From: HGM12713 sp045593725
Lineage (GTDB): Bacteria > Bacillota > Clostridia > Oscillospirales > CAG-272
NCBI GenBank assembly: GCA_045593725.1
Contig: JAZNXE010000019.1
Coordinates: 1 to 34,069 of the forward strand
Length of the DNA stretch: 34,069 nt
Direction of reading: 5' to 3'
Position 1 is the first letter of the stretch. Each line of letters begins with the position of its first letter. Shown one piece after another: positions 6,440-15,506 of the stretch. The position numbers and the translations under genes are program-made. A model generated the notes under the pieces. That model was not told where the DNA came from and did no database searches. It saw only the letters and a list, made by a program, of their open reading frames with translations.

Positions 6440-7876
6440 CTATACTCTTGAATACAGTTCATTCATTGAATAGAAATATTTTCTGTTTACGTTGTTTAAT
6501 TGGTCTTGCGTAATTCTATATGCCCAATTATTTTTAGCTGTGCCAGGGGTATTCATCCTTGTATCCGCACCAAAAACAAAGATATCTTGAATGGGAATTA
6601 TAACAGTTGCGGCGTGACTTGCAAGCATAGTATTGATTATCTTTTTGCAGCCCTTATTCCAATCCTCCTCATATCCTCCGCAATATGCCAAAGCCCGCTT
6701 GCGGGAAGCTTCATCCATTTCCCAGATGTATCCAAGCAAGGTATTGTTATCGTGCGTTCCTGTATATGCTATACAGTTATCTATGTAATTATGAGGAAGG
6801 TGGGGTGAATTTTTGTCACCCAGAAAAGCAAACTGAAATACTCTCATTCCGGGGAAACCACTATATTTGAGCAAATCCATTACCTCGGGAGTAATGTCTC
6901 CAAGGTCCTCGGCAATAATCAGACGCTCTGGGGCAATCTCTTTTATTTTATTTATAAGCGGCTTTCCGGGTCCCTTTTCCCATTTGCCTTCTTTTGCGGT
7001 AAGCGCTCCAGCAGGAATACTCCAATATGACTCAAAGCCTCTGAAGTGGTCTATCCTTACGCCGTCAAAAAGGGTAAGCATATACTTGATACGTTCACTC
7101 CACCAGGAATAGCCATCCTTTTTCATACCCTTCCAATCATATATAGGATTTCCCCACATTTGTCCGTCCTCGGCAAAATAATCGGGAGGACAGCCCGCCA
7201 CACAGGTAGGTTGATTGTTTTTATCAAGCAAAAACTGTGACGGCTCTGCCCAAACGTCGGCACTGTCAAGTGCTACGTATATAGGTATATCACCAACTAT
7301 TTTTATTCCCTTTCCGTTAGCGTATTCCTTCAAGTTCATCCACTGGGTAAAAAATTCAAACTGTATAAACTGCCAGAAGAATAATCTATCCCTGTCGGGG
7401 GTATTTATTTTCCATTCTTGCCAAGGTGTACCTCCGTTTGTGTCACGAAGAGCTAAAAACTCCGCCGCTTTTCCAAGGTAAGGATATTGTATGATAAACT
7501 CCGCTATCTTCTCTTTTTCCTTGCAACGCGAAGCGGCTTTCTCTAACAGAAGCAAACGTTCAGAATTCAGTCTGTCATATTCGCAAAGATAGGGAGTTCC
7601 CTGCTTTGCTCCGTTAAGCTCATCTTCTGTTAAAAGTCCATCGCCGCAAAGTGTGTCAAGGTCTATAAAATAGGGATTCCCTCCAAATGAAGAATAGGAT
7701 TTATAGGGCGAATTGCAACTATCTGGCATACAAAACGGAAGCACCTGCCAATATGAAAAGCCACACTCGAACAGAAAATCCACGAAAGCTCTTGCTTCTT
7801 TTCCGAACGAACCTATGGAATATTCCCCCGGAAGAGATGAAATATGCATTAAAACGCCCGAAGCTCTTTTAGACAT
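6440..7876 (-). CDS. malQ: 4-alpha-glucanotransferase (amylomaltase, GH77)
   Basis: This cytosolic enzyme moves maltosyl and longer alpha-1,4-glucan segments between chains in maltodextrin and glycogen metabolism. The start used here is ATG at 7876: GGGAG lies 8 bases upstream, and that same sequence would be inside the protein if the in-frame GTG at 7891 were used. The 478-residue product begins MSKRASGVLMHISSLPGEYS, typical of GH77. Other GH77 marks are the nucleophile Asp in DGVRIDHFRGFESYW, the acid/base Glu in LIIAEDLG, and the HDN motif in YTGTHDNNT. It follows purL across a strong terminator, so it likely has its own promoter in the 50-base gap or low readthrough. No other sugar gene is nearby. 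Confidence 0.95.
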   Translation of the reverse strand: MSKRASGVLMHISSLPGEYSIGSFGKEARAFVDFLFECGFSYWQVLPFCMPDSCNSPYKSYSSFGGNPYFIDLDTLCGDGLLTEDELNGAKQGTPYLCEYDRLNSERLLLLEKAASRCKEKEKIAEFIIQYPYLGKAAEFLALRDTNGGTPWQEWKINTPDRDRLFFWQFIQFEFFTQWMNLKEYANGKGIKIVGDIPIYVALDSADVWAEPSQFLLDKNNQPTCVAGCPPDYFAEDGQMWGNPIYDWKGMKKDGYSWWSERIKYMLTLFDGVRIDHFRGFESYWSIPAGALTAKEGKWEKGPGKPLINKIKEIAPERLIIAEDLGDITPEVMDLLKYSGFPGMRVFQFAFLGDKNSPHLPHNYIDNCIAYTGTHDNNTLLGYIWEMDEASRKRALAYCGGYEEDWNKGCKKIINTMLASHAATVIIPIQDIFVFGADTRMNTPGTAKNNWAYRITQDQLNNVNRKYFYSMNELYSRV

Positions 7877-7926
7877 TATAAAATCTCCCACTTTTAGTTT
7901 TACTTAATTTTATCACAAATCCGAAT

Positions 7927-7964
7927 AAAAATCAATGGGGACTTTCAAAGTCCCCATTGATTTT
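7927..7964 (-). terminator. Terminator of the purine operon after purL
   Basis: AAAATCAATGGGGACTT (7927-7943) pairs perfectly with AAGTCCCCATTGATTTT (7947-7963), a 17-bp stem with a 3-base loop. On the minus strand it ends in TTTTTATT. It overlaps the purL stop codon and separates the operon from malQ. Confidence 0.9.
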
Positions 7965-10900
7965 ACTTGAAATATTTAACAGCGGATTCAAATATCTTCA
8001 TATCGTAGTTTCCTTCGACATTCTGATAAAGTCCCTTGTTATATCTTTCGGTGTGTCCCATCTTTCCAAGCACGTGTCCGTCGGGAGAAGTAATTCCCTC
8101 GATAGCAAAGCAAGAATTGTTGGGATTATAAAGAATGTCAGCAGTAGGCTTTCCGTCAAGGTCAACGTACTGTGTAGCTATCTGTCCGTTCTCGGCAAGC
8201 TTCATAATAAGCTCGTCGGAAGCAAGGAATCTACCCTCACCGTGAGATATCGGAACAGAATATACGTCGCCAACCTTAACCTCCGACAACCAAGGTGACT
8301 TGTTAGATGCTATTCTCGTGCGTACGATTCTTGACTGGTGGCGTCCAATGCTATTAAAGGTAAGCGTGGGACAGCTCTCGTCAGTGTCGATTATTTCACC
8401 GTAAGGAACAAGTCCAAGCTTTATAAGCGCCTGGAATCCGTTACAGATACCGCACATAAGACCGTCGCGGTTCTTAAGAAGCTCATTGACCTCGTTCTTT
8501 ATAGCTCCGTTACGGAAGAACGCTGTTATGAACTTACCTGAGCCGTCAGGCTCGTCGCCGCCTGAAAATCCACCGGGAACGAAAATTATATTGGCATCCT
8601 TTATCTTCTTTACAAAGGCGTCAACAGACTCGGAAACCTTTTGCGCGGAGAGGTTGTTGATAACGAATATTTCGGTTTCTGCGCCTGCCCTCATAAATGC
8701 CTTTGCGGAGTCATATTCACAGTTTGTGCCCGGGAATACGGGTATAAGAACCTTGGGCTTTGCGCATTTGAGCACTGCGGGTGCGGATTTCTCACCATTA
8801 TATGCAAAGGCGGGAATGTCCATCTTTGTTTCGTATGCGTTGGTGGGATAAACTCCCTCGAGTACGCCTTCATAATCGGCATAGAGCGCCTTAAGGTCTA
8901 TGACCTCATTTCCCCAAACTATTTCCTGCTTACCTGTGGTAGTACCAAGGTCGGTTCCGTCAACCTCTGCGCCATCGGCAAGCTCAAGCACGAAGGAGCC
9001 GTAGGAATAACCGAATATCTCCTCAAGAGATACCTTATCCGAGAACTTAAATCCAAGTCCGTTACCGAAGCACATCTTCATTACAGCCTCAGCCACACCG
9101 CCGTAAGTAGGTGTATAAGCGGCAAGTACCTTGCCATCAGCTGTAAGAGCCGAAACCTTATCAAAAAGCTTGAGCAAGGACTCTGCCTTGGGTAAGCCGT
9201 CTGCGGAATACTCAGGTCTGAGCCATACTACGCGGCTGCAAGGAACCTTGAATTCAGCACTCGTTACGGTTTGGGTCTTGCCCGTTGTTACCGCAAAGGA
9301 TACCAGCGTGGGAGGAACGTCTATGCTTTCAAAGCTTCCGCTCATAGAGTCCTTACCGCCGATAGCGGCGATACCCAAATCGGTCTGTGCCTTAAATGCT
9401 CCGAGAAGTGCCGAGAAGGGCTTGCCCCAACGCTTAGCTTCTTTTCTGGGCTTTTCAAAATATTCCTGGAAGGTCAGATAAGTATCCTCAAAGTTAGCAC
9501 CGCCAGCGATAAGCTTAGACGCGGATTCCACTACCGCAAGATAAGCTCCGTGGAAGGGGCTCTTTTCGGAAATGTAGGGATTGTAGCCCCAAGACATAAA
9601 TGAGCAGGTGTCGGTATCCTTCTTTTCAACAGATACCTTGTTTACCATTACCTGTGTAGGTGTGCTTTGATTCTTTCCGCCGAAGGGCATAAGAACACTT
9701 CCTGCACCTATGGTAGAGTCAAATCTCTCGCTAAGACCTCTCTTAGAGCATACGTTAAGGTCCTTTGCAAGGTCTGTAAGCATATCTCCAAAGCTTCTCT
9801 CTACCTTCTTAGCGAATCTTTCGGGCTTAGCGGCAGTGATATCAATATGCTTTTCAGCGCCGTTAGAGTTAAGGAACTCACGGGAAATATCAACTATTAC
9901 CTTATCATTCCACTTCATTACGAGTCTGGGTAGCTCGGTTACACGTGCAACAACTGTAGCTTCAAGGTTTTCGGATTCAGCAAGCTTCTTAAAGAGCTCT
10001 ACATCCTTTGCTTCAACTACAACAGCCATTCTCTCCTGAGATTCGCTTATCGCAAGCTCAGTGCCGTCAAGTCCCTCGTACTTCTTGGGCACCGCGTTAA
10101 GATTTATCTCAATTCCGTCAGCAAGCTCACCGATAGCAACAGAGACACCGCCGGCGCCAAAGTCGTTACAACGCTTTATAAGTCTTGTAGCCTCTCCGTT
10201 GCGGAAAAGTCTTTGAAGCTTACGCTCCTCGGGAGCGTTACCCTTCTGAACCTCAGCTCCGCAGGTCTGGAGAGAGTCGAGAGTATGGGATTTGGAAGAA
10301 CCAGTAGCTCCGCCGCATCCGTCACGTCCTGTTCTGCCACCGAGAAGAACGATAATATCTCCGTCCTCAGGCACTTCACGTCTTACGTTTTCCGCGGGAG
10401 CGGCAGCAATAACAGCTCCTATTTCAAGACGCTTTGCAACGTATCCGTCGTGATAAAGCTCGTCAACGATTCCCGTAGCAAGTCCTATCTGGTTACCGTA
10501 GGATGAATATCCTGCGGCAGCGGTAGAAACTATCTTTCTCTGGGGAAGCTTACCGGGTATTGTTTCGCTGATGGGCTTTCTGGGGTCTGCCGCACCTGTT
10601 ACACGCATTGCTCCGTAAACGTAAGAGCGTCCCGAAAGCGGGTCTCTGATAGCTCCGCCAATACAGGTTGCCGCGCCACCGAAAGGTTCAATTTCGGTCG
10701 GATGGTTATGAGTTTCATTCTTAAAGAGAAGCAACCAATCCTCTTCCTTGCCCTCTATATTAACCTTTATCTTTACAGTACAAGCGTTTATCTCCTCGGA
10801 CTCGTCAAGCTTGTCGAGCTTGCCTTGCTTCTTAAGATATTTAGCGGCAAGAGTGCCGATATCCATAAGATTTATGGGCTTGGTTCTTCCAAGCGCCTTT

Positions 10901-11655
10901 CTTGCGGCAAGATAATCGTTATATGCCGCCTCAATCTGTTCATCCTCAAACTTAACACTGTCAACAGTTGTCAAGAAGGTAGTATGACGGCAGTGGTCGG
11001 ACCAATACGTATCTATCATACGGATTTCGGTAATTGTGGGGTCACGCTGCTCAGTTCTGAAATAATCACGGCAGAAGCGTATATCATCAAGGTCCATAGC
11101 AAGACCGAGATCGCTTACCATCTTTGCCAAGGCATCGTCCTCAAAGGTTATAAATCCGTTCAAGACCTCAACAGTAGTGGGTATCTCATACTCGGCTACA
11201 AGCGTATCGAACTGAGCAAGAGAAGCCTCGCGGCTCTCCACAGGGTTGATAACGTACTTCTTTATAGCGGCAATATCCTCTGCCGTAAGCTTTCCGTAGA
11301 GGTAATATACTCTTGCCGTACGAACAAGAGGGCGTTCCTTCTGGGATATAAGCTGGATACACTGAGCGGCAGAGTCAGCCCTCTGGTCAAACTGTCCCGG
11401 AAGATATTCCACCGCGAAAACAGTGCAATCATCATTTGTAAGCTCATAGGTAACATTATCAAGCTGAGGCTCGGAAAATACAGTGTTTACGGAATAGTCA
11501 AACAGCTCTTTTTCTATGTTCTCAACGTCGTATCTATTAAGAAGTCTTACTTTTTCCAGGGAAGAAATATTAAGCATTTCTCTTATCTCGCGGTAAAGAG
11601 AATTTGCCTCGTTTTCAAGTCCCTTTTTCTTTTCTACATATACTCTGTAAACCAT
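7963..11655 (-). CDS. purL: Phosphoribosylformylglycinamidine synthase, single-chain type
   Basis: This catalyses step 4 of purine synthesis: FGAR + glutamine + ATP to FGAM. The 1230-residue chain fuses the PurS-like N-terminus, the synthetase core (IRMIDTYWSDHCRHTTF near residue 215, and TENPS-like FKNETHNHPTEIEPFGGAAT) and a class I glutamine amidotransferase from about 966 to the end. The amidotransferase is intact: nucleophile Cys1071 in CGICNGFQ, and His1138/Glu1140 in SHGEGRF. This is the clostridial variant of the fused enzyme, instead of separate PurS, PurQ and PurL. The start follows GGAGG, 12 bases after purD. It is the last purine gene before the operon terminator. Confidence 0.96.
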   Translation of the reverse strand: MVYRVYVEKKKGLENEANSLYREIREMLNISSLEKVRLLNRYDVENIEKELFDYSVNTVFSEPQLDNVTYELTNDDCTVFAVEYLPGQFDQRADSAAQCIQLISQKERPLVRTARVYYLYGKLTAEDIAAIKKYVINPVESREASLAQFDTLVAEYEIPTTVEVLNGFITFEDDALAKMVSDLGLAMDLDDIRFCRDYFRTEQRDPTITEIRMIDTYWSDHCRHTTFLTTVDSVKFEDEQIEAAYNDYLAARKALGRTKPINLMDIGTLAAKYLKKQGKLDKLDESEEINACTVKIKVNIEGKEEDWLLLFKNETHNHPTEIEPFGGAATCIGGAIRDPLSGRSYVYGAMRVTGAADPRKPISETIPGKLPQRKIVSTAAAGYSSYGNQIGLATGIVDELYHDGYVAKRLEIGAVIAAAPAENVRREVPEDGDIIVLLGGRTGRDGCGGATGSSKSHTLDSLQTCGAEVQKGNAPEERKLQRLFRNGEATRLIKRCNDFGAGGVSVAIGELADGIEINLNAVPKKYEGLDGTELAISESQERMAVVVEAKDVELFKKLAESENLEATVVARVTELPRLVMKWNDKVIVDISREFLNSNGAEKHIDITAAKPERFAKKVERSFGDMLTDLAKDLNVCSKRGLSERFDSTIGAGSVLMPFGGKNQSTPTQVMVNKVSVEKKDTDTCSFMSWGYNPYISEKSPFHGAYLAVVESASKLIAGGANFEDTYLTFQEYFEKPRKEAKRWGKPFSALLGAFKAQTDLGIAAIGGKDSMSGSFESIDVPPTLVSFAVTTGKTQTVTSAEFKVPCSRVVWLRPEYSADGLPKAESLLKLFDKVSALTADGKVLAAYTPTYGGVAEAVMKMCFGNGLGFKFSDKVSLEEIFGYSYGSFVLELADGAEVDGTDLGTTTGKQEIVWGNEVIDLKALYADYEGVLEGVYPTNAYETKMDIPAFAYNGEKSAPAVLKCAKPKVLIPVFPGTNCEYDSAKAFMRAGAETEIFVINNLSAQKVSESVDAFVKKIKDANIIFVPGGFSGGDEPDGSGKFITAFFRNGAIKNEVNELLKNRDGLMCGICNGFQALIKLGLVPYGEIIDTDESCPTLTFNSIGRHQSRIVRTRIASNKSPWLSEVKVGDVYSVPISHGEGRFLASDELIMKLAENGQIATQYVDLDGKPTADILYNPNNSCFAIEGITSPDGHVLGKMGHTERYNKGLYQNVEGNYDMKIFESAVKYFK

Positions 11656-11667
11656 GTTGCCTCCAAA

Positions 11668-12939
11668 TTAATTTTCACTAAAAACTGCCATCGCTTTTTG
11701 TCCGATATCCTTGCGGAAGAAAGCATTACCAAAGTGTACCTTCTCCACGTTTTTATAAGAATTCTTTATTGCCATACCAAGGTCTTCGCCAACAGCAACC
11801 ACACCAAGCACTCGTCCGCCAGCGGTCACAAGCTTTCCGTCCTGAAGCTTTGCTCCTGCTACATAAACCTCACCCTCAATACCGTCATCCTTGGTTATCT
11901 CATAACCTCCGCTGTACTTACCGGGATATCCGTCGGATGCCATAATAACACAGCACGCTGCCTCATTTTTAAATTTAACATCCATTTCGGCAAGAGTTCC
12001 ATCTGTACAAGCCTGCATAATCTGGAGCAGATCTCCGTCAAGCAAAGGAAGAACTACTTGTGTTTCGGGGTCGCCAAAGCGACAGTTATACTCAATTACC
12101 TTAGGACCGTTTGCAGTGAGCATAAGACCAAAGTACAGGCATCCCTTAAAGGTTCTTCCCTCGGCGTTCATTGCGTTTATTGTGGGAAGAAAAATTTTCT
12201 CCATACAAATATCTGCAATCGCGTCGGTATAATAAGGATTTGGCGCAATAGTTCCCATACCGCCCGTATTAAGTCCCTTATCGCCGTCAAGGGCGCGCTT
12301 GTGGTCCATAGAGGATACCATAGGAACGACAGTTTTTCCGTCTGTAAAGGACAGAACAGATACCTCGGGACCTGTAAGGAATTCTTCTATAACAATTTTA
12401 CTTCCGCTATCGCCGAACACCTTGTCCTCCATCATGGATTTTACAGCGTCGATAGCTTCCTCTCTGGTCATTGCGATAACAACTCCCTTTCCAAGAGCAA
12501 GTCCGTCTGCTTTTATAACGGTGGGGATAGGCGCATCCTCAAGATACTTGAGCGCGGCATCCTTGTCGGTAAACACCTCGTATTGCGCCGTGGGAATACC
12601 GTATTTTTTCATAAGATTTTTTGAGAATATCTTACTCCCCTCAATTATAGCCGCGTTTGCTCGAGGGCCGAAGCAAGGAATTCCCGCCTCGTTCAAGGCA
12701 TCAACTGCGCCAAGCACCAACGGGTCGTCTGGAGCAACTATGGCGTAATCTATTTTGTTTGCTATCGCAAACTCCACGATTTTGTCAATCTCCTTTGCAC
12801 CGATAGCTACGCACTCGGCATCCTCCGCAATACCGCCGTTCCCTGGGAGCGCGTAAATCTTATCCACACAGGGGCTTTCTTTAATTTTCTTTATGATGGC
12901 GTGTTCTCTGCCGCCACCGCCTACAACCATTATTTTCAT
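11668..12939 (-). CDS. purD: Phosphoribosylamine-glycine ligase (GAR synthetase)
   Basis: PurD joins glycine to phosphoribosylamine with ATP, step 2 of purine synthesis. The 423-residue ATP-grasp enzyme is the usual length. It opens with MKIMVVGGGGREHAI, the family nucleotide-binding start, and shows the ATP-grasp stretch VIKADGLALGKGV (about residues 140-153), GPEVSVLSFTDG, and the metal-binding region ending EYNCRFGDPETQ. The start at 12939 has GGGAG 9 bases upstream. It lies between the AICAR transformylase gene (19 bases) and purL (12 bases) in the operon. Confidence 0.96.
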   Translation of the reverse strand: MKIMVVGGGGREHAIIKKIKESPCVDKIYALPGNGGIAEDAECVAIGAKEIDKIVEFAIANKIDYAIVAPDDPLVLGAVDALNEAGIPCFGPRANAAIIEGSKIFSKNLMKKYGIPTAQYEVFTDKDAALKYLEDAPIPTVIKADGLALGKGVVIAMTREEAIDAVKSMMEDKVFGDSGSKIVIEEFLTGPEVSVLSFTDGKTVVPMVSSMDHKRALDGDKGLNTGGMGTIAPNPYYTDAIADICMEKIFLPTINAMNAEGRTFKGCLYFGLMLTANGPKVIEYNCRFGDPETQVVLPLLDGDLLQIMQACTDGTLAEMDVKFKNEAACCVIMASDGYPGKYSGGYEITKDDGIEGEVYVAGAKLQDGKLVTAGGRVLGVVAVGEDLGMAIKNSYKNVEKVHFGNAFFRKDIGQKAMAVFSEN

Positions 12940-12958
12940 CTGCTCTACTCCCGCGCAA

Positions 12959-14143
12959 TCAATGGTGGAACAATCTCATTCCCGTAAAGCTCATAACCAT
13001 ACCGTAATCGTCACAAGCCTTGATAACAATGTCATCACGAATAGAACCGCCCGGCTCTGCGATATAAGAAACACCGCTTCTGCGCGCTCTGTCTATATTA
13101 TCACTGAAGGGGAAGAATGCGTCACTACCGACAGATACACCTGTTATGGAATCGAGATATTCTCTCTTTTCCTTTGCGGTAAACTCCTCGGGCTGTACCT
13201 TGAAGTATTTCTGCCAGTTACCGTCTGCAAGTACGTCCTCGCTTTGGTCTGAGATGTAAACGTCGATAGTATTATCTCTGTCGGGGCGTCCCAGTGTATC
13301 AAGGAAAGGAAGCGCCAGTACCTTTGGATGCTGACGTAGATGCCAGATGTCAGCCTTGTTACCCGCAAGTCTTGTGCAGTGAATTCTTGACTGCTGACCT
13401 GCTCCCACACCTATCGCCTGTCCGTTGTACGCATAGCAAACCGAATTGGACTGAGTATATTTGAGAGTGATAAGAGCAATCATAAGGTCGCGAACCGCCT
13501 CCTCGGGAAGCTCTTTCTTTACGGTAACTACATTGGAGAGGAGCGCCGGGTTAATTTCAAAATTGTTTCTTCCCTGCTCAAAGGTAATTCCGTAAACCTG
13601 CTTACGCTCTATTTCGTCGGGAACGTAATTGGGGTCTATCTTTACGATATTGTAATTTCCCTTTCTCTTAGACTTAAGTATCTCAAGAGCTTCATCCGTG
13701 TAGCCGGGAGCGATTATACCGTCGGATACCTCACGCTTTACGAGAAGCGCTGTGGTAACGTCACAAACGTCGCTAAGCGCTATCCAGTCGCCGAAGGATG
13801 ACATTCTGTCAGTTCCTCTCGCTCTTGCGTAAGCGCAAGCCAAGGGAGAATCGTCAAGTCCCTCTATGTCGTCAACAAAGCAAGCCTTCTTGAGAGCTTC
13901 GGGGAGAGGAAGTCCAACTGCCGCAGATGTAGGGCTTACGTGCTTAAAGGATGTTGCGCAGGGCATTCCCGTAGCCTCCTTAAGCTCCTTCACAAGCTGC
14001 CAGCTATTGAAAGCGTCAAGGAAATTTATGTAGCCGGGTCTTCCGCTGAGTATCTCAATGGGAAGCTCTCTGTCGCCCTCCATAAATATTTTAGCGGGCT
14101 TCTGATTGGGATTACACCCGTATTTCAGCTCAAATTCTTTCAT
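12959..14143 (-). CDS. Stand-alone AICAR formyltransferase (PurH C-terminal type)
   Basis: The enzyme transfers a formyl group from 10-formyl-THF to AICAR, giving FAICAR, the ninth step of the pathway. In most bacteria this domain is the C-terminal part of bifunctional PurH (about 510-530 residues). Here the 394-residue protein begins directly with the transformylase domain: LKYGCNPNQKPA near the start and the catalytic Lys67-His68 in SFKHVSPTSAAVG, a version of the motif resembling the eukaryotic one. The N-terminal MGS-like cyclohydrolase domain is absent; the neighbouring PurO-type gene supplies that step. A strong AAAGGAG precedes the start, 12 bases after the purO stop. Confidence 0.93.
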   Translation of the reverse strand: MKEFELKYGCNPNQKPAKIFMEGDRELPIEILSGRPGYINFLDAFNSWQLVKELKEATGMPCATSFKHVSPTSAAVGLPLPEALKKACFVDDIEGLDDSPLACAYARARGTDRMSSFGDWIALSDVCDVTTALLVKREVSDGIIAPGYTDEALEILKSKRKGNYNIVKIDPNYVPDEIERKQVYGITFEQGRNNFEINPALLSNVVTVKKELPEEAVRDLMIALITLKYTQSNSVCYAYNGQAIGVGAGQQSRIHCTRLAGNKADIWHLRQHPKVLALPFLDTLGRPDRDNTIDVYISDQSEDVLADGNWQKYFKVQPEEFTAKEKREYLDSITGVSVGSDAFFPFSDNIDRARRSGVSYIAEPGGSIRDDIVIKACDDYGMVMSFTGMRLFHH

Positions 14144-14155
14144 CTTGATACTCCT

Positions 14156-14881
14156 TTATACGTTTTTGTTTATTATTATTTCGGTAGGCTTGCTTCCATC
14201 AAGAGGTACGCAACGAACAAATAGCGATACCTTGTTATCCTCATTGAGGCTTGTCCAAACAAGATCTGCAAGCTCCTCTGCCGTATTAGGAAGAGTTACA
14301 ACCTCAGGCTCTCCGTAGAATGATGGAATGGGATTTCCGTCGCACTCGTAGGTATGGATAAAGTGTCCGATACCTGCCATAGGGGCATACTCATAAAAAT
14401 ATCTGTTGCAAACCTCAGGGTTTCCGTCACTGCTCTTAAGGATAGAAAGCTTGTATGTGAAGGTATTGCTATCGTAGCAATAATAGTTTATACCCGAAAT
14501 TCTGGGGGTGTAGTTAGGGCAGTCAGGCTCAAACTCGCGGGTTCTGAGGGCGTCCTCAAAGGTTTTCCCCTCCTCAAGGGCGTTATATACCGTGTCGGTC
14601 TGGTCGCCGTTGGTAACAATATCAATAGAGGCTCTTTCAAGGAAAGGATTATAGATTATCAGGCTGGGGTCCTCAAGCTTTGATTCATCAAACGCCTTTG
14701 TTCTCATTCCTCCCTCGTAACGCTCAAATATACGGTTACGGCTATTTGCGCTTCTACCCATAATAAAGTATGCTATCATAGCATTCTTTCCATTTGCGCT
14801 CTGTCCTATTATAATTCCTCTGCCGGGATAAGTATTTGATGAAAGCAAATCTTTAATAGAATTCAATCCTTTAACACTCAT
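14156..14881 (-). CDS. purO: IMP cyclohydrolase, PurO-like
   Basis: The 241-residue product resembles the archaeal-type PurO IMP cyclohydrolase rather than the PurH cyclohydrolase domain. Family features are YPGRGIIIGQSANGKNAMIA near residues 18-37, GRSANSRNRIF shortly after, and FYEYAPMAGIGHFIHTYE in the C-terminal half. It closes FAICAR to IMP, the last step of de novo synthesis. Position supports this: it starts one base after the purN stop (coupled translation) and is followed by the stand-alone AICAR transformylase, so the two replace bifunctional PurH. No enzyme data can be read from sequence, but context and motif agree. Confidence 0.88.
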   Translation of the reverse strand: MSVKGLNSIKDLLSSNTYPGRGIIIGQSANGKNAMIAYFIMGRSANSRNRIFERYEGGMRTKAFDESKLEDPSLIIYNPFLERASIDIVTNGDQTDTVYNALEEGKTFEDALRTREFEPDCPNYTPRISGINYYCYDSNTFTYKLSILKSSDGNPEVCNRYFYEYAPMAGIGHFIHTYECDGNPIPSFYGEPEVVTLPNTAEELADLVWTSLNEDNKVSLFVRCVPLDGSKPTEIIINKNV

Positions 14882-14882
14882 T

Positions 14883-15506
14883 TCAGTTGCCTTTCTTTAA
14901 TGAATTTATTTCTTTTGATACCAATTCCACTGCCTTTGGAAGTATTATCCACTCTGCTTGGCGCATTACTCTTTGCTGCAATGCTTCGGGGGTATCATTC
15001 TTTCTTATAGCCACGCTTTTTTGAAGGATTATGCGTCCTCCGTCGGGTATCTCGTTAACAAAATGAACGGTTGCCCCTGTCACCTTTACGCCGTATTCAA
15101 GAGCCGCCTCGTGAACGTGAAGTCCGTAAAAGCCCTTTCCGCAAAAAGAAGGGATAAGCGAGGGATGCACATTTATAATGCGCTCGGGGTAATCCTTAGT
15201 AAAGTCCGCGCTGAGTATGTTCATAAATCCCGCAAGGACGATAAGCTCGATGCCGTATTCATTTAAGGTCTTTTTGAGAGCCGTCTCAAAGGCTTCCTGA
15301 GAGCCGCAAAGCTTCTTGCTGACCACCTCTACGGGGATATTAGCACTCTCGGCGCGCTTGATCGCGTAAGCATCGGGATTGTTGGATATAACAAGCTCAA
15401 TCTTACCCGATTTTATAATCCCTTTCTTCTCGGCATCTATAAGAGCTTGGAGATTTGTTCCGCCCCCCGAAACAAACACCGCGATTTTCGTCGTCTGTTT
15501 TTTCAT
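14883..15506 (-). CDS. purN: Phosphoribosylglycinamide formyltransferase (GART)
   Basis: PurN formylates GAR with 10-formyl-THF, step 3. The 207 residues are normal length. Visible are the GAR-binding start VFVSGGGTNLQALID (10-24) and the catalytic trio Asn112, His114 and Asp155 in INVHPSLIPSF and IPDGGRIILQ. The ATG overlaps the purM stop as TGATG, and the stop lies one base before purO, so all three are translated as a coupled unit. Confidence 0.96.
   Translation of the reverse strand: MKKQTTKIAVFVSGGGTNLQALIDAEKKGIIKSGKIELVISNNPDAYAIKRAESANIPVEVVSKKLCGSQEAFETALKKTLNEYGIELIVLAGFMNILSADFTKDYPERIINVHPSLIPSFCGKGFYGLHVHEAALEYGVKVTGATVHFVNEIPDGGRIILQKSVAIRKNDTPEALQQRVMRQAEWIILPKAVELVSKEINSLKKGN

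Noticed and set aside
10702..12624. 640-codon open frame on the + strand opposite purL and purD
   Set aside because: It is antisense to two intact, well-conserved genes, has no domain and has low-complexity Ser/Leu/Lys composition. Long mirror frames arise from the codon bias of the real genes.
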